NCBI GenBank assembly: GCA_030704615.1
Contig: CM060733.1
Coordinates: 13,826,001-13,890,000 of the forward strand
Direction of reading: 5' to 3'
Length of the DNA: 64,000 nucleotides
Source: Takakia lepidozioides
Taxonomy: Eukaryota > Streptophyta > Takakiopsida > Takakiales > Takakiaceae
Made by a program: the position numbers and the translations under genes. The first letter of the stretch is position 1, and the number at the start of each line of letters is the position of its first letter. Of the stretch, positions 36,522-48,351 are shown in pieces. The notes under the pieces were generated by a model that was not told the DNA's origin, made no database searches, and saw only the letters and a list, made by a program, of their open reading frames with translations.

Positions 36522-36567
36522 GTATTCATCGTCTTTCCTCCCATGAAAATCCTAAAGTTAAGTCATC

Positions 36568-36951
36568 ATGACTTCTGGTACAACCACCAGCTCTAAGAAG
36601 AATTCAGGTCAACATATGGTTGCTCAGCTGCCCAAATCATCATTTTCACATAAAAGTCCAAGCTCAATAGAATTAAGACATACAAGCAAAGATGAGGTCC
36701 ATTTGATCGAGAGTTGCTCAAACTCTTCAAGGTCTAGCACAATGGGAACATGGATGGATATGAGAGTATGGCTCTATGTTGTGACCATTGGAGCTCCATT
36801 GAAATTCCAATATGAGAGTCTAGCTTCTGGTGGGATGGCATACTATGGTTGGAGTACGAAGTTTCATCATACTCCGAGTTCCCTCTCCAAGCCTTCAGAG
36901 TGGTTGGACAACAGGTTTGGGAAGGTGAGGCTATCTGCATTTGGGACATGA
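36568..36951 (+). other. unassigned 127-codon open frame beside the LTR
   Basis: It opens with ATG 36568 (MTSGTTTSSKKNSG) and stays open for 127 codons rich in Ser, with a WLYVVTIGAP segment. It matches no family I recognise. It lies between the copia LTR and the PPR pseudogene and may be a fragment of another element. Coding status is doubtful. Confidence 0.2.
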
Positions 36952-37527
36952 GGAAGTGTCACTGACACTGGCACAAGTCTCTTTGGTGGCTCCAGCTCTT
37001 AATTTAATAAAAGTTTGCTTTTTATTTTGAAAAAGAAGCATAAGATTCTTATTGTTTCTATCAGTTGTTCTTCATTGTTCTAAGCAGGGCATTAACGTAT
37101 GTTGTTCAATGTTGTAACCAATCCGTTCTTCGGTGTTGTTGGAGGTCGCGGTGTTGTATAGTTGCCGAGCTGCCAACGCTTGATTTTCAGAGAAATGTCT
37201 AAAATCACCAAACTTTAGAGATAAGTCCTGCGCATTGAGGGTTGGTGAAACTGTCCTTGGATGATAGCAGAGCTAGCTCCAAAGGCGCAATCTGGTGATG
37301 GATCTGTTGTGGATGTACATAATGAAGGTCCAGGCGAGGATATAACAGGTATTGTGTTGATGATAATGCGAGGGTTGTTTCAGGTTATTCTCGAAAGTAA
37401 GTGACTGCAATTGTTCGAATGATCCTCTCGAAGACATCTTTCTTTGGAAGCAGATAGGAGCTTTGAGATATTTTATGAGTATTAGTGTCAAAAGATTGTA
37501 AATAAGAAGAGGTTTGAGGCATGCAGG

Positions 37528-39675
37528 ATGGCAAGGTTGGATCAGGCGCAGTTATTTGTTGAGCATGAAATTGGGGGTTTTGCCTGGAGCCTCACCACAG
37601 CTTTTCAAAGACCCAGAGAGGGAGTCAACAAGCGGTTTTCTGGCATTGCTGGGTATGTGAGGAAACTATGTAAGGCAGGACGATTGAAAGAGGCGGTGCA
37701 CATTGTCAACCAAGGAGGCTTCCAGGTGGACTCAGTACCTACATCTGTCTCTTGCAGGAGTGCATGGACATGAAAGACCTAGCAGAGGGAAAGCAGGTGC
37801 ACAACCATATCATCCAAAGGGGATTCAAACCGGATATCTTTCTACTCAACACCCTCACCAACATGTATGCAAAGTGTAGGAGCATGATAGATGCGCGCCA
37901 AGTGCTTGACACAATGCCTGATCGAGATATGTTTACATGGAGTATAATGATAGCAGGATATGCCAAGCATGGGTGTGGTAGGGAGGCTCCAAAAACCTAT
38001 GAGCAAATGGAAGGGGAAGGGGTTATTCCCAATAGGGTCACATTCATTTGTGTTCTGAATGCTTGTGCCAGCCAAGGAGCTCTAGAAAGGAGGAATGAGG
38101 TCCATGCTCACATCATCAAATCTGGAATTGCATCATATATTAATTTGGAGAATGCCCTTGTGGTCATGTACACCAAATGCGGGAGCATAAGGGATGCACA
38201 GCAAGTTTTTGACAGTATGGCCCATAGAGATGTGGTCTCTCCGACAAAGATCACAGCATATGCTCAGCATGCGTGCGGTAGGGAGGCATTGAAGACTTAC
38301 GAGAAAATGCAAGGTGAAGGGGTAGCGCCCAACAGGGTTACTTTTATTTCTGTTCTAAATGCATGTGGCAGCCTAGGGGCCCTGGAAAAGGGTAAAGAAG
38401 ATCACCAAAGCTGGAATTGCATCAAATGTTAAGTTGGAAAATACCCTCATCGATATGTATGCCAAGTGTGGGAGCATGAAGGATGCACAGCAAGTGTTCA
38501 ACGGGATGGCTAACCAAAATGTGGTCTCATGGAATGCAATGATAGCAGGATACACTCAAGAGTGGTTGTGGTAGAGAAGCTTTTGAGATTTATGAACAAA
38601 TGCAACGGAAAGGTGTGGCACCTGACACAGTCACATTTACTGGCGTGCTCAATGTGAGTGCCAGCCTAGGAGCCCTTGGAACGATGAAAGAGGTCCATGC
38701 TGAGATCATGAAAACTGGAAGTGCATCAGTCATTTTAGAGACTGCCCTTGTCGTTGTGTATGCCAAATGTGGGAGCATGAATGATGCACATGAAGCATTT
38801 GATAATATGGTCACACGAGATGTGATCTCATGGAATGGCATGATCACAGGATATGCTCAACATGGGTGCTGCAAGGAGGCCCTTCAACTTTTTGAACAAA
38901 TGGTACAGAAAGGTGTCAAGCCAGACTGTATCACCTTCATATCCCTTCTCTCTGCATGTAGCATGTGGCCTCATGGATGAAGGCCTTCACTACTTTGATT
39001 CCATGGGTCTAGATCATGGCCTCACTGCTACAGTGGAGCATTATGGCTGTGCGGTGGACCTTCTTGGCCGGGCAGGACAATTGGATGAGGCTGAGAACTT
39101 GATTAATAAGATGCCAATTGTACCGGGTGTTCGGGTCTAGGGGTCCTTGCTTGGTGCCTGCAGGGTTCACAGTAATGTGGAGGTAGCAGAACGTGCCGCA
39201 AAGAGCTTTATCAAATGTCCATAGCAAGCTGCACCTTATGTGCTGCTATCAAATAATCTACACTGTGTTTAGAAGATGGCATGATAAAGAGGACACATAC
39301 GAAGAATGTAGGACAGGTGTTAGAAAGGAGGCAGGGCACAGCTGCATTGAAGTCAGCAATCAGGTGCATACCTTTATTCTGAAGACAAATTGCATCCACA
39401 AACTGGGGAAATCCAAACCAAGCTGAAGAGATTGTCTGGGCAGATGGAGTAACAAACTCTTTGTAATGCATGATTTAGAGGAGCAAAAGGCGCTCTCTGT
39501 GTACCACCACAATCAGAAGCTGCCCATTGCTTTTGGGCTTATCAGCACACCCCCTGGGGCATCTCTCCGCACTATCCAGAAACGTCAATTGTTCACACTG
39601 CCTCGGAATTTATTGCCAAGATTGATGGGCGCACATAATACCTTCCAAGATGGTATATGAATTTGTGGGGATTAC
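37528..39675 (+). pseudogene. decayed PPR-DYW gene, paralogue of the 8.3-kb gene
   Basis: The same P-L-S repeats, E region and part of the DYW domain are recognisable, but the frame breaks repeatedly. There is a one-base loss near 37737 (DSVPTS in place of DSTTY), a deletion near 38397 removing part of a helix, an insertion with a stop near 38562 (QEWLW), a frame shift near 38962 (ACSMWPHG), and a TAG near 39138. The DYW domain keeps IAFGLISTPPGASLR, but the following segment with the CxxC motif is gone and only a degraded end remains (tgtggggattaccat near 39662). The leader (about 37460-37527) matches that of the intact gene, so it arose by DNA duplication and not retroposition. It is non-functional for editing. 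Confidence 0.93.
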
Positions 39676-42600
39676 CATTGAATCCAGTAACGTGCATTAA
39701 GTGGTTTAGAAAGTTGTGCACCAAAAGGTTGAACCCGGGGGATCCCCAGAAGACTCAAAGAAAAAATCTTTGTAGTGGTCCGGGAACATCTTGCATTGCA
39801 CTCTATGTTGCCACTTTCCACATCAGGATGCTTTCAAATTGGCAGCTCTCTATATGGTATTCACCAGAGTTGTAAATGTCAGGGTTGATCTAGACCCACT
39901 TCGCCGACCCACCACCAGCTTAGTCTGTATGTGATTCTCTCCATATCTGAATCCTTGTCTGGGGTGATGGCAAACTGCACTGGCCCTCAGAGCACCTTCA
40001 CCAGAAAAGACATTTAAGGTGGCATGACGTTGGTGAACTATGAGTATCATGAGTATGTCTTGCAAATCCTGTACCAAACAATCTTAACAATCCCAACAAT
40101 CTCTTTCCTACCACCTGTGCAGGTCTCTTCCCTGTTCATTTATGTTCAGTAATCCATACGTACAAATAACTTGCCTTGAATGTGCTTTAGATAGGTCGTC
40201 TGCGCGCACAGCTTTGACCAGATCCAACAGAGCTTCTCTAGTTCAATTAACTTAACGAGACACCGTTTCCTGCGCTGACGATTGTAGGAGAAGAGCGCCA
40301 ACTTGTGCCCCTCATCATGCCATGCTCCTGTCGAAGAAAGGCGGGCAACACCATGATTGTTTGCGTGGCTGTGGTGGGCCAACAGGTGCCCTAAGAAGAC
40401 TTAGAGCCTACGGGTAAAGAAGTCCCAAATAAGTCTCATTCAAGCTCACACCTGACTTCTTTGGATTAATCTGTGCAGGCTCTCCTGCTTGATGTCTACA
40501 TGTTAGTGGTGGAGACTTGCCAGAACTAGTGCCTTTGGTAGATGCAGAGAGTGAAGGAGCAGATTTGTTGATGTTGCAGTCGTTCATTTTTGTTATGTAT
40601 ATGGAAGGGGCTATCTCCAAAACATTGGTTGCTATGCGAACATGTTTTACCAATGAAGATTTTAAATATGATGGTCTCAAGTCTCAACCGTTGAAATCCT
40701 CAAGAAGGAAGGTCTGTGCTCCAGTGCTTTTAATGGTTTAACAGAGAAGACATCCTTGGTTCTCATGTGGGGAAACCCGACCAAAGACAAGACTTGAGAG
40801 ATGATACATTTTATAGCTCCAACTGGTGAAATTTGGCAGAACCCTATATCATATGTCTGAGATGCTTCTGATAGATTGTCCAAGTTTACTTGGGGATCAA
40901 CTGGATTTGCTTGTGTACATATCTATCAGTGTACCGATGCAAACTTTCAACAAACAATCCTTCACCACTGCACATTCCCTCCGTAGTCAGTTCTTTGCAG
41001 CAGATCATGGAAGAGTAATCAAATGGGTCCGAGCCTTTTCCAACCCTTTGATGTTGTGCCAAGAGCGGATGCAAGCTAGCCTATACCAGTCCATATCTGG
41101 ATTTCCTGAACACTGACAAAGCTTCGCAGTCTCAAGAGGACAAACTTAAATGTGCAGCTTCCCTCTGGATCGGTGGATTGTAGATTGCATGGCAGGAAGA
41201 GGGAGGGTGGCCTGCTATGGCTGATGTGCAGCTATCCTCTCTGTTCTCTTGCCCTGCGACCTCTGCCATAGCGATTCTTGCAATTGGTTGCTGAATTGTT
41301 GGGTTTCTCATGTCCTGAAGTGAAGTCTTCCTAAATTGGGAATTGGGGCACCTTGAAGCGCGTGGCGTGGCATTCGTGATTTTGTGCGTGGAGGTCGAAG
41401 ATTGTCTATTGAAGCATTCAGGTTCAGTTTCATGCACAGTGTGGAACAGGACAGATGTATAAGGCTTTCAGCTTCCTATGTCTTACTGGGCACTTGTACA
41501 ACTCTGGAAATCTAGGCACCTTACGTGTGTGTGTAGAAGCATGTCTCTGCAAGCAATCAGGGTTCACTTTCCTGCACACTGGACGGGTATAGGATGGATT
41601 TAGTTTGGAAAAACCCAAACTGGCTGAGGACTTAGAGGGGAAAGCATAGAAGTGAAGCAGGACCTGGACTTGCCTTGGTCACTCTTGGATATTTGTGTCT
41701 GAAAGGCGTCTCACGCAATTGTGAAAGCGTAGCGGGGCAATAAGCTCGTACTTTGGAAGCTACATAAGGTGGATCGCGGCCCAGGGTTCATGTGAAATCG
41801 ACCTCAGAAGATTGTGAAGCAAGCTCCAATGTTGCCCGGTGCGGTTGCGTGCATTCGGTTGCAGTAGATTGCGGATGTGAACTTGGAGAAGGTCCTGGCT
41901 GGGTACCTTGTTTTGGCAGTTGTGGTAGGGCATTTCCAAACTTCTAAATAGAACTTCTTCCAGGGGGCAAATGTGTTTGCAGGACTAACTTGTCAGGGGA
42001 TCCCGCTGAAGCCTCTGTGTAGGTATATAGCATACTTCCAGATTCAGCATTTTAGATCAGACAGAACGGGAGAGAAGGTTACGACTCCCAACGCATCAAG
42101 TGGTCACCTTGGTTGCAACAGCTTTCTGAACTGACTTGTATTGTCGCCTTCCGTAGCTATCAATTCATCCACTTTTGTAAGAAGAGAGTACCCGTCTCCC
42201 CCGACTTGAAGTTGGCGGCAAATTCACAGAATCCTCCATCCCAAATGCAATTTTGGTTCTTTTTCATACTCCAAGGCAGGTTTAATAACGCGACAAAGCA
42301 TGGTTTTCTTGACCTCAGAGTTGATCCCTCTGCAGGTTTGTTTGCGAGTAGTATTATGTGTGATCTACACCCACTGTCAGGAGCTGATGAGGTCGCCAGG
42401 GAGTGGTGGAGGCTTGTACAATGACGAGGTTGATGGTTTGAGACTTTGTGATTGACAACACAATGTTAAGTCTGCAACTCTATGTTGGGCTAGTCTAGGT
42501 CTTAACTTGGACTGGTGCAAAATCTGTTTGAGTTTCTTGTTAAAGCCTGCATGGAGTTGGCACTCAGTACCTACCTAGATCACTTCTGTTAATGATGGGA

Positions 42601-42770
42601 CCTGAACCATTTGCTTTGGAAATTACCACTTTTGAGCCCCATTGCATTCACATAGAAAGCAAACCCCCCCCCCCAAAACCAATTTGGTATGAGGGTTTGG
42701 GATGCGGCAGTACAGTAGAATATGGCTGGGATTCTACCTGCAAGAAAAAATTATTTTATTTTATTTTATA
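39676..42770. other. no recognisable gene
   Basis: No domain or repeat family is recognised in this 3.1 kb. The longest frames (for example plus 42113-42424, 103 codons from MQQLSEL, and plus 40826-41116) show no motifs. C and A runs appear at the right end (11 C at 42664-42674). Confidence 0.45.
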
Positions 42771-42773
42771 AAA

Positions 42774-42845
42774 AAGGAAACCTGGGAGCGAGTGCTCACA
42801 ATTCAGGCCCTTGAGGAGGGGGAAAAATTAACCCCCTTTCAGATA
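42774..42845. repeat. dispersed 70-bp repeat, copy 1
   Basis: It carries 'ggaaacctggga', 'cacaattcaggccctt', 'gaggagggggaaaaa' and 'taaccccctttca'. The same ordered words recur at 43420-43492. Together with the SINEs nearby this points to a repeat-rich zone upstream of the lectin gene. Confidence 0.65.
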
Positions 42846-43419
42846 AGCCATTAGGCACACAGGTGGGAAAAATCACCATCAGACCAACCGGTAAATTTTG
42901 CAACATTGATTGTTTGCTTTGGTCAAAGGTGACGTTTTCGTTTTTATTTTTATTTTGCTGAAAATGCACCTTGTTCAATTGTTATAATATCCCAAATAAA
43001 TCGGTGGAATCTCCCCAAATTTGGGGTGCTTGTGCATAGGGATGACTTCGTATGGTTCATCCATGTGGATGAAAGGGGGTTAGGCAGCTACAAGGTGACG
43101 GGTGAGGTTGGGCCCAGGTTTTGTCCAAAAGACAAAAACATGTCTACTCTCTTAGGGGTTAACATGTTCATGTTACGAAGATATTGGAACGACTAATATC
43201 TGCCATCAGTTTGACATACCAGCAATGATATCTCGAAAGGATTTGGAAATGACAATGAATGGTTTTTGAAGTAGGGCAGAATGGGATCTACATATTATAT
43301 GATATTATGTATATTGGGAGTTAGAAAATTCAAGGGTTTTCTTAATATGTATGATATTATGTATATATTGGGAATTAAGAAATTCAAGGGTTTTCTTTTT
43401 TCTTTTTGCTTTTTTAAGG

Positions 43420-43492
43420 GAAACCTGGAAACGACACCCCACAATTGGGGTCCTTCAGGAGGGGGAAAAACTAACCCCCTTTCAATCGACCA
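43420..43492. repeat. dispersed 70-bp repeat, copy 2
   Basis: It matches 42774-42845 in the words 'ggaaacctgg', 'cacaattggggtccttc', 'aggagggggaaaaa' and 'taaccccctttca'. It sits immediately left of SINE copy 2 and inside the insertion that separates the parts of the duplicated lectin 5' flank. Confidence 0.65.
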
Positions 43493-43515
43493 TCAACGCC
43501 TATACATATCATCAT

Positions 43516-43682
43516 GACAACCAGCATGTAGCCCAGTGGTAGTTGGCACATACTATGTTGGATGTGGTTGTGGGTTCAAACCATGTTCTGGTGTGTCATT
43601 AAGGTGTCCACCTTTCAGCTGGAAGGCAGTAGCCCTTGTGGTGAAGTGACACCATAATTACGCTCCCTTCGAGAGGTGTCAT
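43516..43682 (+). mobile_element. tRNA-derived SINE, copy 2
   Basis: A-box-like 'tagcccagtggtagttgg', B-box 'gggttcaaacc' and the body 'ttaaggtgtccacctttcag' ... 'acaccataattacgctccct' match the copy at 1101-1270 along the whole length. A T-rich tail ('attttttattttttattt') follows. The two copies share the same start 'gacaacc', which defines the 5' end of the family. Confidence 0.8.
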
Positions 43683-43694
43683 ATTTTTTATTTT

Positions 43695-43803
43695 TTATTT
43701 ATCGTCACGAACAAATCCCAGACACAGGACAGGGCAGCTGGTTTGAACCCCGAATCACCAGGGCGAAACATTGTGCACTTATCAGTTGAGCTACCAACCA
43801 ATG
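43695..43803 (-). mobile_element. second tRNA-like SINE, inverted
   Basis: Read on the minus strand there is an A-box-like 'ggtagctcaactgataag' followed about 35 bp later by the B-box 'ggggttcaaacc'. This is the arrangement of a tRNA-derived SINE head or a decayed tRNA gene. A complete acceptor stem is not seen, so a functional tRNA is unlikely. It is nested directly after SINE copy 2. Confidence 0.5.
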
Positions 43804-43819
43804 CATTTTTCTTTCCTTA

Positions 43820-45025
43820 TCTTTCTTCTATTTAAACAGGGGAGTCAAAGTAATTCGTGTAGGACTCGTGAGAAAAGCTTTACAAGGCATCAGATTGCGG
43901 ACAATGCTTCTATTGTAGGACCACTAACTTGCTTTATATGTCAACATAATCATTTGAGCTAAATTGTTCTACCGTCCATTGTAGGTGTAGTATTATAATG
44001 TCACGATTTCAAGCTTTCAGATCAATATATAAGCCATTAAATTGGTTAGATCACGTATCAATTGTGGCTTTTTCTTCCCTTAGCTAGTGCCACCAAAACC
44101 CCAATGACTTCTTCATTTGGATTGCACTAGCTATAAAACTAGAATTAAACTATTGACAGTTGTCTAGTTGTAGCATTGTAATGTACAACAATACACTATA
44201 TAGTAACTGTTCACGCATCTCTGAATCACCCTAAACTGGGACTTGTTGTGCCTGCCACTTGTCCAGTCAACTCAAGAAATCCAGCTCGTTTTGGGCTTTT
44301 CGTAGATGTCTTCATAAGCATCGTAAGTCTTTTTCTCTTCTAATAGTAGCATAGTTAGAAAAATTTATGTTAATTACAAAGAAATCAATAAAAAATTTGG
44401 ATGATATAATTAAAACTAAAGCATATTATGTATATTACGAATTAAGAAATTCAAGATTTTTACTTTACTATTCTTTTCTATTTAAACAGGGGATTAGAAC
44501 TCATGAGAAAAACTCTTGAAATCAAAGATTTATTTACAACATGCATGATCATTATCTTTTTCGTTTGATCCTAATGAGACTTTGCATGTTTCCTGCTTTT
44601 TTTTTAATTGTATAGATTAAACTACCTTGTACATCATCTTTATCTGCAAATCAGATATAGATGGTGTGTCCAAGAATCAACAAAAGCAAATAATTTGTAT
44701 ACTCAACTAGGGGAAAATGATCATGTTGACTTTCAATATAAAACATGTTAGTGGTCCTAGTATCCGACAAAGCATTGTCCGCACAATTTGATACCTACTA
44801 ACAGTTGGCAACATTCACCAAGCTAAAATTGTTCCGCCGTGCATTGTATGTATTAGTATTATAATGGGATTTCAAGCTTGCATTAGAAGCCATTAAATCG
44901 ACTAGATCACCTAGCAATTTTGGCTTTTCTTCCCTTAGCCACTGCCACCAAAACCCCCAATGTCTTCCTCATTTGATTTTGCACTATAAAACTATAATTA
45001 AACTATTGACAGTTGTCTAGTTATG
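43820..45025. repeat. duplicated lectin 5' flank
   Basis: About 43820-44170 and 44470-45025 share ordered words: 'ctatttaaacagggga', 'gagaaaa', 'aattgttc-ccgtccattgta', 'tagtattataatg', 'agccattaaat', 'cttcccttagc', 'gccaccaaaacccc' and 'actattgacagttgtctagtta'. The right unit carries about 0.2 kb of extra sequence. Both units contain a TATAAAACTA-type motif. The right unit is about 0.45 kb upstream of the lectin ATG, so this may be a duplicated promoter, possibly left from a lost tandem lectin gene. Confidence 0.6.
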
Positions 45026-45470
45026 TCTAGTATATATATATATATAGGCCGAATTGCTGATTTTAACTCTCGTTTGGAATATAGACATTTTCTTATTTAT
45101 GTATATTTAGTGCATTGAGCTGATTATGCAATTGAACCAAGTTGGTCCATTAATAAAGAATGTTATAAGAATTTTACTAATTTTCGTCATTAAAAAATCT
45201 TATCTCACATTCATTTCTTCATGCCATTATTATTTACAACACATTATTCTATTATTATTATTTGTTAATAATATTTTGTAATAGTTTTAATCACATCAGG
45301 TAAAAAATGGAGCTACATGATTACACACGCAGTTAAATCTTCTTCCCAAAATACATACTTAATAGAGCTCTACAATTAGCAACAAGGAGCTTTACTTGTC
45401 AAATATCTTTATCTTTACATACCCCCAAGGTTTTGTGGATCATAGCAACATTTGTATTCAGACTTGCAAC

Positions 45471-45947
45471 ATGGTTATGACAAAATTTGTCAATTTCTCT
45501 CTAGTATTAGTTCTATTTTTCATATATCTAACTTATGTTGGAGCTGATGCAAATGGTGAATGCTGCATGGAGGCTGAAGGTCAACTAAATAGTGGCAACT
45601 TTCTCATTAGCTCAAATCAGCGGTATACGCTCTCGATGTTGGAGAACTGTGATGTACGACTGCAGAATATGGACGAACTAGGAAAACGGTTGTGGGATAG
45701 CGGCAATGGAGGTGTAGGCGTAAATTGTTATCTCACCCAACAAGATGATGGAAACTTGGTGGTTTACGATCAAAATAATCAACCTAAATGGGCTTCGAAC
45801 ACAGTAAATGCCGGAGACTGTGTTGGTGTTGGACGGTACTATCTGAGGTTGCAAGATGACGGAAACTTGGTACTTTATTGCATTCCTATAGTATTAGATA
45901 GCTTTCGTGGTTATCCTGTGTGGAGTACTGGTACAAATGGTCAGTAA
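45471..45947 (+). CDS. secreted GNA-type (bulb-type) mannose-binding lectin
   Basis: The protein has 158 residues. The first about 25 form a signal peptide (MVMTKFVNFSLVLVLFFIYL), followed by one B-lectin beta-prism domain. Two canonical QxDxNxVxY mannose-binding motifs are intact: QQDDGNLVVY and LQDDGNLVLY. The third site (LSMLENCDVRLQNM) has lost the consensus. Cysteines (CC near the mature N-terminus, and single Cys near ENC, NCY and DCV) could form the usual disulfide. The ATG at 45471 is chosen because it begins the signal peptide; a second ATG two codons later is equally possible. No kinase or other domain follows, so it is a single-domain lectin, probably apoplastic or vacuolar and defence-related by analogy. 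AATAAA follows at 46084. Confidence 0.88.
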   Translation: MVMTKFVNFSLVLVLFFIYLTYVGADANGECCMEAEGQLNSGNFLISSNQRYTLSMLENCDVRLQNMDELGKRLWDSGNGGVGVNCYLTQQDDGNLVVYDQNNQPKWASNTVNAGDCVGVGRYYLRLQDDGNLVLYCIPIVLDSFRGYPVWSTGTNGQ

Positions 45948-46083
45948 ACCTCCAAGAAACTACATATGCATGACATTGGTTATCATACAAAAAAAAATTG
46001 TAAGGTTGTTCATAGAGGAGCTGAAGAGAGCCATTTTGGCATATTTACATATGTGTGAGAGGCTTGCACTTGTTCTTTAGTTT

Positions 46084-46089
46084 AATAAA
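46084..46089 (+). terminator. poly(A) signal of the lectin gene
   Basis: AATAAA lies 137 bp after the lectin stop codon in a T-rich 3' region, a usual distance for a plant polyadenylation signal. Confidence 0.45.
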
Positions 46090-46799
46090 ATTTAACGTAT
46101 GGTTTGTGGTAGTTTATGGGTGATTTGGTGAGAAAATTTGTTTGAGCTAAATCACGTCAAGCCCAGATCAATAATAAAATGATTAGATTCAGTATTACTC
46201 AAGACTGTCAATGAATACAATGCTGATCTAACTTGTATACCAACTGATTGCTACAACTTCACATGATCCCAAAAGCTACAACCAAGCAATCTACTGCTCA
46301 TGTAAGCATATGCTGAGCAACTTCCAAGCTACCTGCAAATTATGTTAATCGCAGAGCAGTGAGAGAGTGTGTATGTGACAACATGACGACCAGACAATGT
46401 AGCCTAACTACCTTGTGGTTGGTTACAAGCGATTAGTGAGTAACTAGTTATTATGCCAAGAAACTGTCCAGATGTCGTGAGAAAATTGCATCCAAAACTC
46501 CCACTCTACAAATGGGGCAGTCTTCTTCAGCTGAAATCTCCACACACATCGACAATTTGATCCTCAGTATGAATGTATGTGACATGCATTTGGTCTTCCT
46601 TGTGCTTTTCACGAATGATATGAAAAACAACGTCAATATGTTTGGTCCTACGATGAAACACAAGATTCTTCACAAGATGAATGCATGATTGGTTGTCAAG
46701 GTAATTGTAGGCTTGAGTGGACCAAAAACAGCAGATGTTGCATTCCATGGAAGTGCATGACCAAATTTAAAGTTGACCATATTTCCCCAAATAATTCAA

Positions 46800-48200
46800 A
46801 TGATGATAGACAATGGTATATTCAATATTTTTAATAAAGGGTCTTATAATTTTTACTATAAATTTTAGTTTTTAATTTGAATAAAATTTGACATATCGAA
46901 AATTAGAATTTACATCCATTTGTCTATATACAACGAAGCCATTGTAGATTATTTTCTTGTATCATTTGTAGTAAAATATGACACCTTAAGATCAAAATCA
47001 GAGTACACCATGGACTTGGCAAAATAAACTACATTTTTGGGACATATATTAGTCTATAGGATCCAAATGGAGAGGGATTTTTGCCACTTCAAATCCATAT
47101 CTATGATGTGGACCAAAATGACTACTTTATGTCCAAGTTTCAATGGAATTGACCAATGGCACATAGGACTTCTTCAGTCCATTGTAATTCCATTCACTGC
47201 AGAAACAAGTCCACTGTATGATCTTCAAAAGTCTATAATTTTGTCATTTCTTATCAGATTCATGATTGGAGAGTTGTTATGGGTGCGTATTGAAGCTATA
47301 AATCCAATGACATATATAGTTCCTAGTTTTAATGAGTTAATTAAAAAAAAAAAATTGATGACACCATCAATTGCAGTCATCTAAAACTGTGCCAGGTAAC
47401 ATCCATTTTGGTCCAGTCATTCCTGCATTCACCCGTCACTCATCAGACTGGTTGGCTCGGACTGGGGATAACCAATGTTGCTCAGCAAACGATAAAGCCA
47501 GTGTGAAAGCAAGCTACGGTGGCTCAGAAAAGTCCTCATTTGTAGTCCTTAAGAAGTACACAACATTTTTTGGTAAAAGATCCATATCTTTCTTGGTGGT
47601 CCTTTGTAATAGGCAAATATACATTTCAATGAAAGGAGTTTATTTAATTCATTCATTTTTCTCCTATAGAACAATTTGAAAATTCACTATTGTTTAGAGT
47701 ATTTAAAAGTACATGAAATTTACATAATTAAATATTAATCCATTAGATTTGTCATTTTAGTCTCTTTAAGAAAAGTGTCTTTTTATAGTGAGTCATTTTT
47801 TTCATTTTGGTATGTACCATGAAAAAAAAAACCCCATAACGATAACATTTGTGTACTATTGCGTTTGGCCACGACTTTTTCAAAAGTCCAATACTTCCAA
47901 ATATTTATGAATTGACTGATGATGCTTTAAAGTGGGTAAGTATGTTATAGTATGAGTACACCTATATGAGAATGTAAAGAGTATGGGTCGATAGAGAGTA
48001 AGTATGTACTGCAAAAATGATGTTGTTACAGTTTTACTGAGCCACCCTAGCTTGTTTTCACCCGCCACACAATCTCATTGGTGGCAAGAGCTCCATCAAT
48101 ATATTCTGGACGATTCAGTTGTATTGCTAGATGTACAGGGTTGCTTTCGACTAGCCTAGGCAACCGATTAAGGAAGAGCTCCACTCCCGATCAAGACTTC
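46800..48200. other. AT-rich insert with no recognisable gene
   Basis: This 1.4-kb AT-rich stretch splits the copia remnant between its RT start and RNase H end. An open frame of 115 codons (plus 47037-47384) and one of 102 codons (47371-47679) have no recognisable motif. It could be replaced retrotransposon sequence or a later insertion. Confidence 0.4.
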
Positions 48201-48275
48201 CGGTCATCAATATCCGTAGTATAGTCACTATCACAGTAAGCCGTCAAGATGTGAGGAGAATCAGAGGCCCTATAA

Positions 48276-48351
48276 GTGAGAGCAATGTCGGTGGAAGACT
48301 TCACTCATCAAATTGGGTGATCTCAAAGTCTTCCACTGACATTGTTCTCAC
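48276..48351. repeat. 25-bp inverted repeat
   Basis: Arms 48276-48300 and 48327-48351 ('gtgagagcaatgtcgg...' and its complement) pair with two mismatches around a 26-bp loop. A third partial copy of the same word ('agtcttccactg', then 'gagagcaatgtcc') follows at about 48357-48391. It sits at the broken junction of the copia RT fragment and may be a local rearrangement scar. Confidence 0.6.

Noticed and set aside
43695-43803. Functional tRNA gene on the minus strand
   Set aside because: A- and B-box-like words are present but no full cloverleaf or acceptor stem was found; a SINE head fits better.
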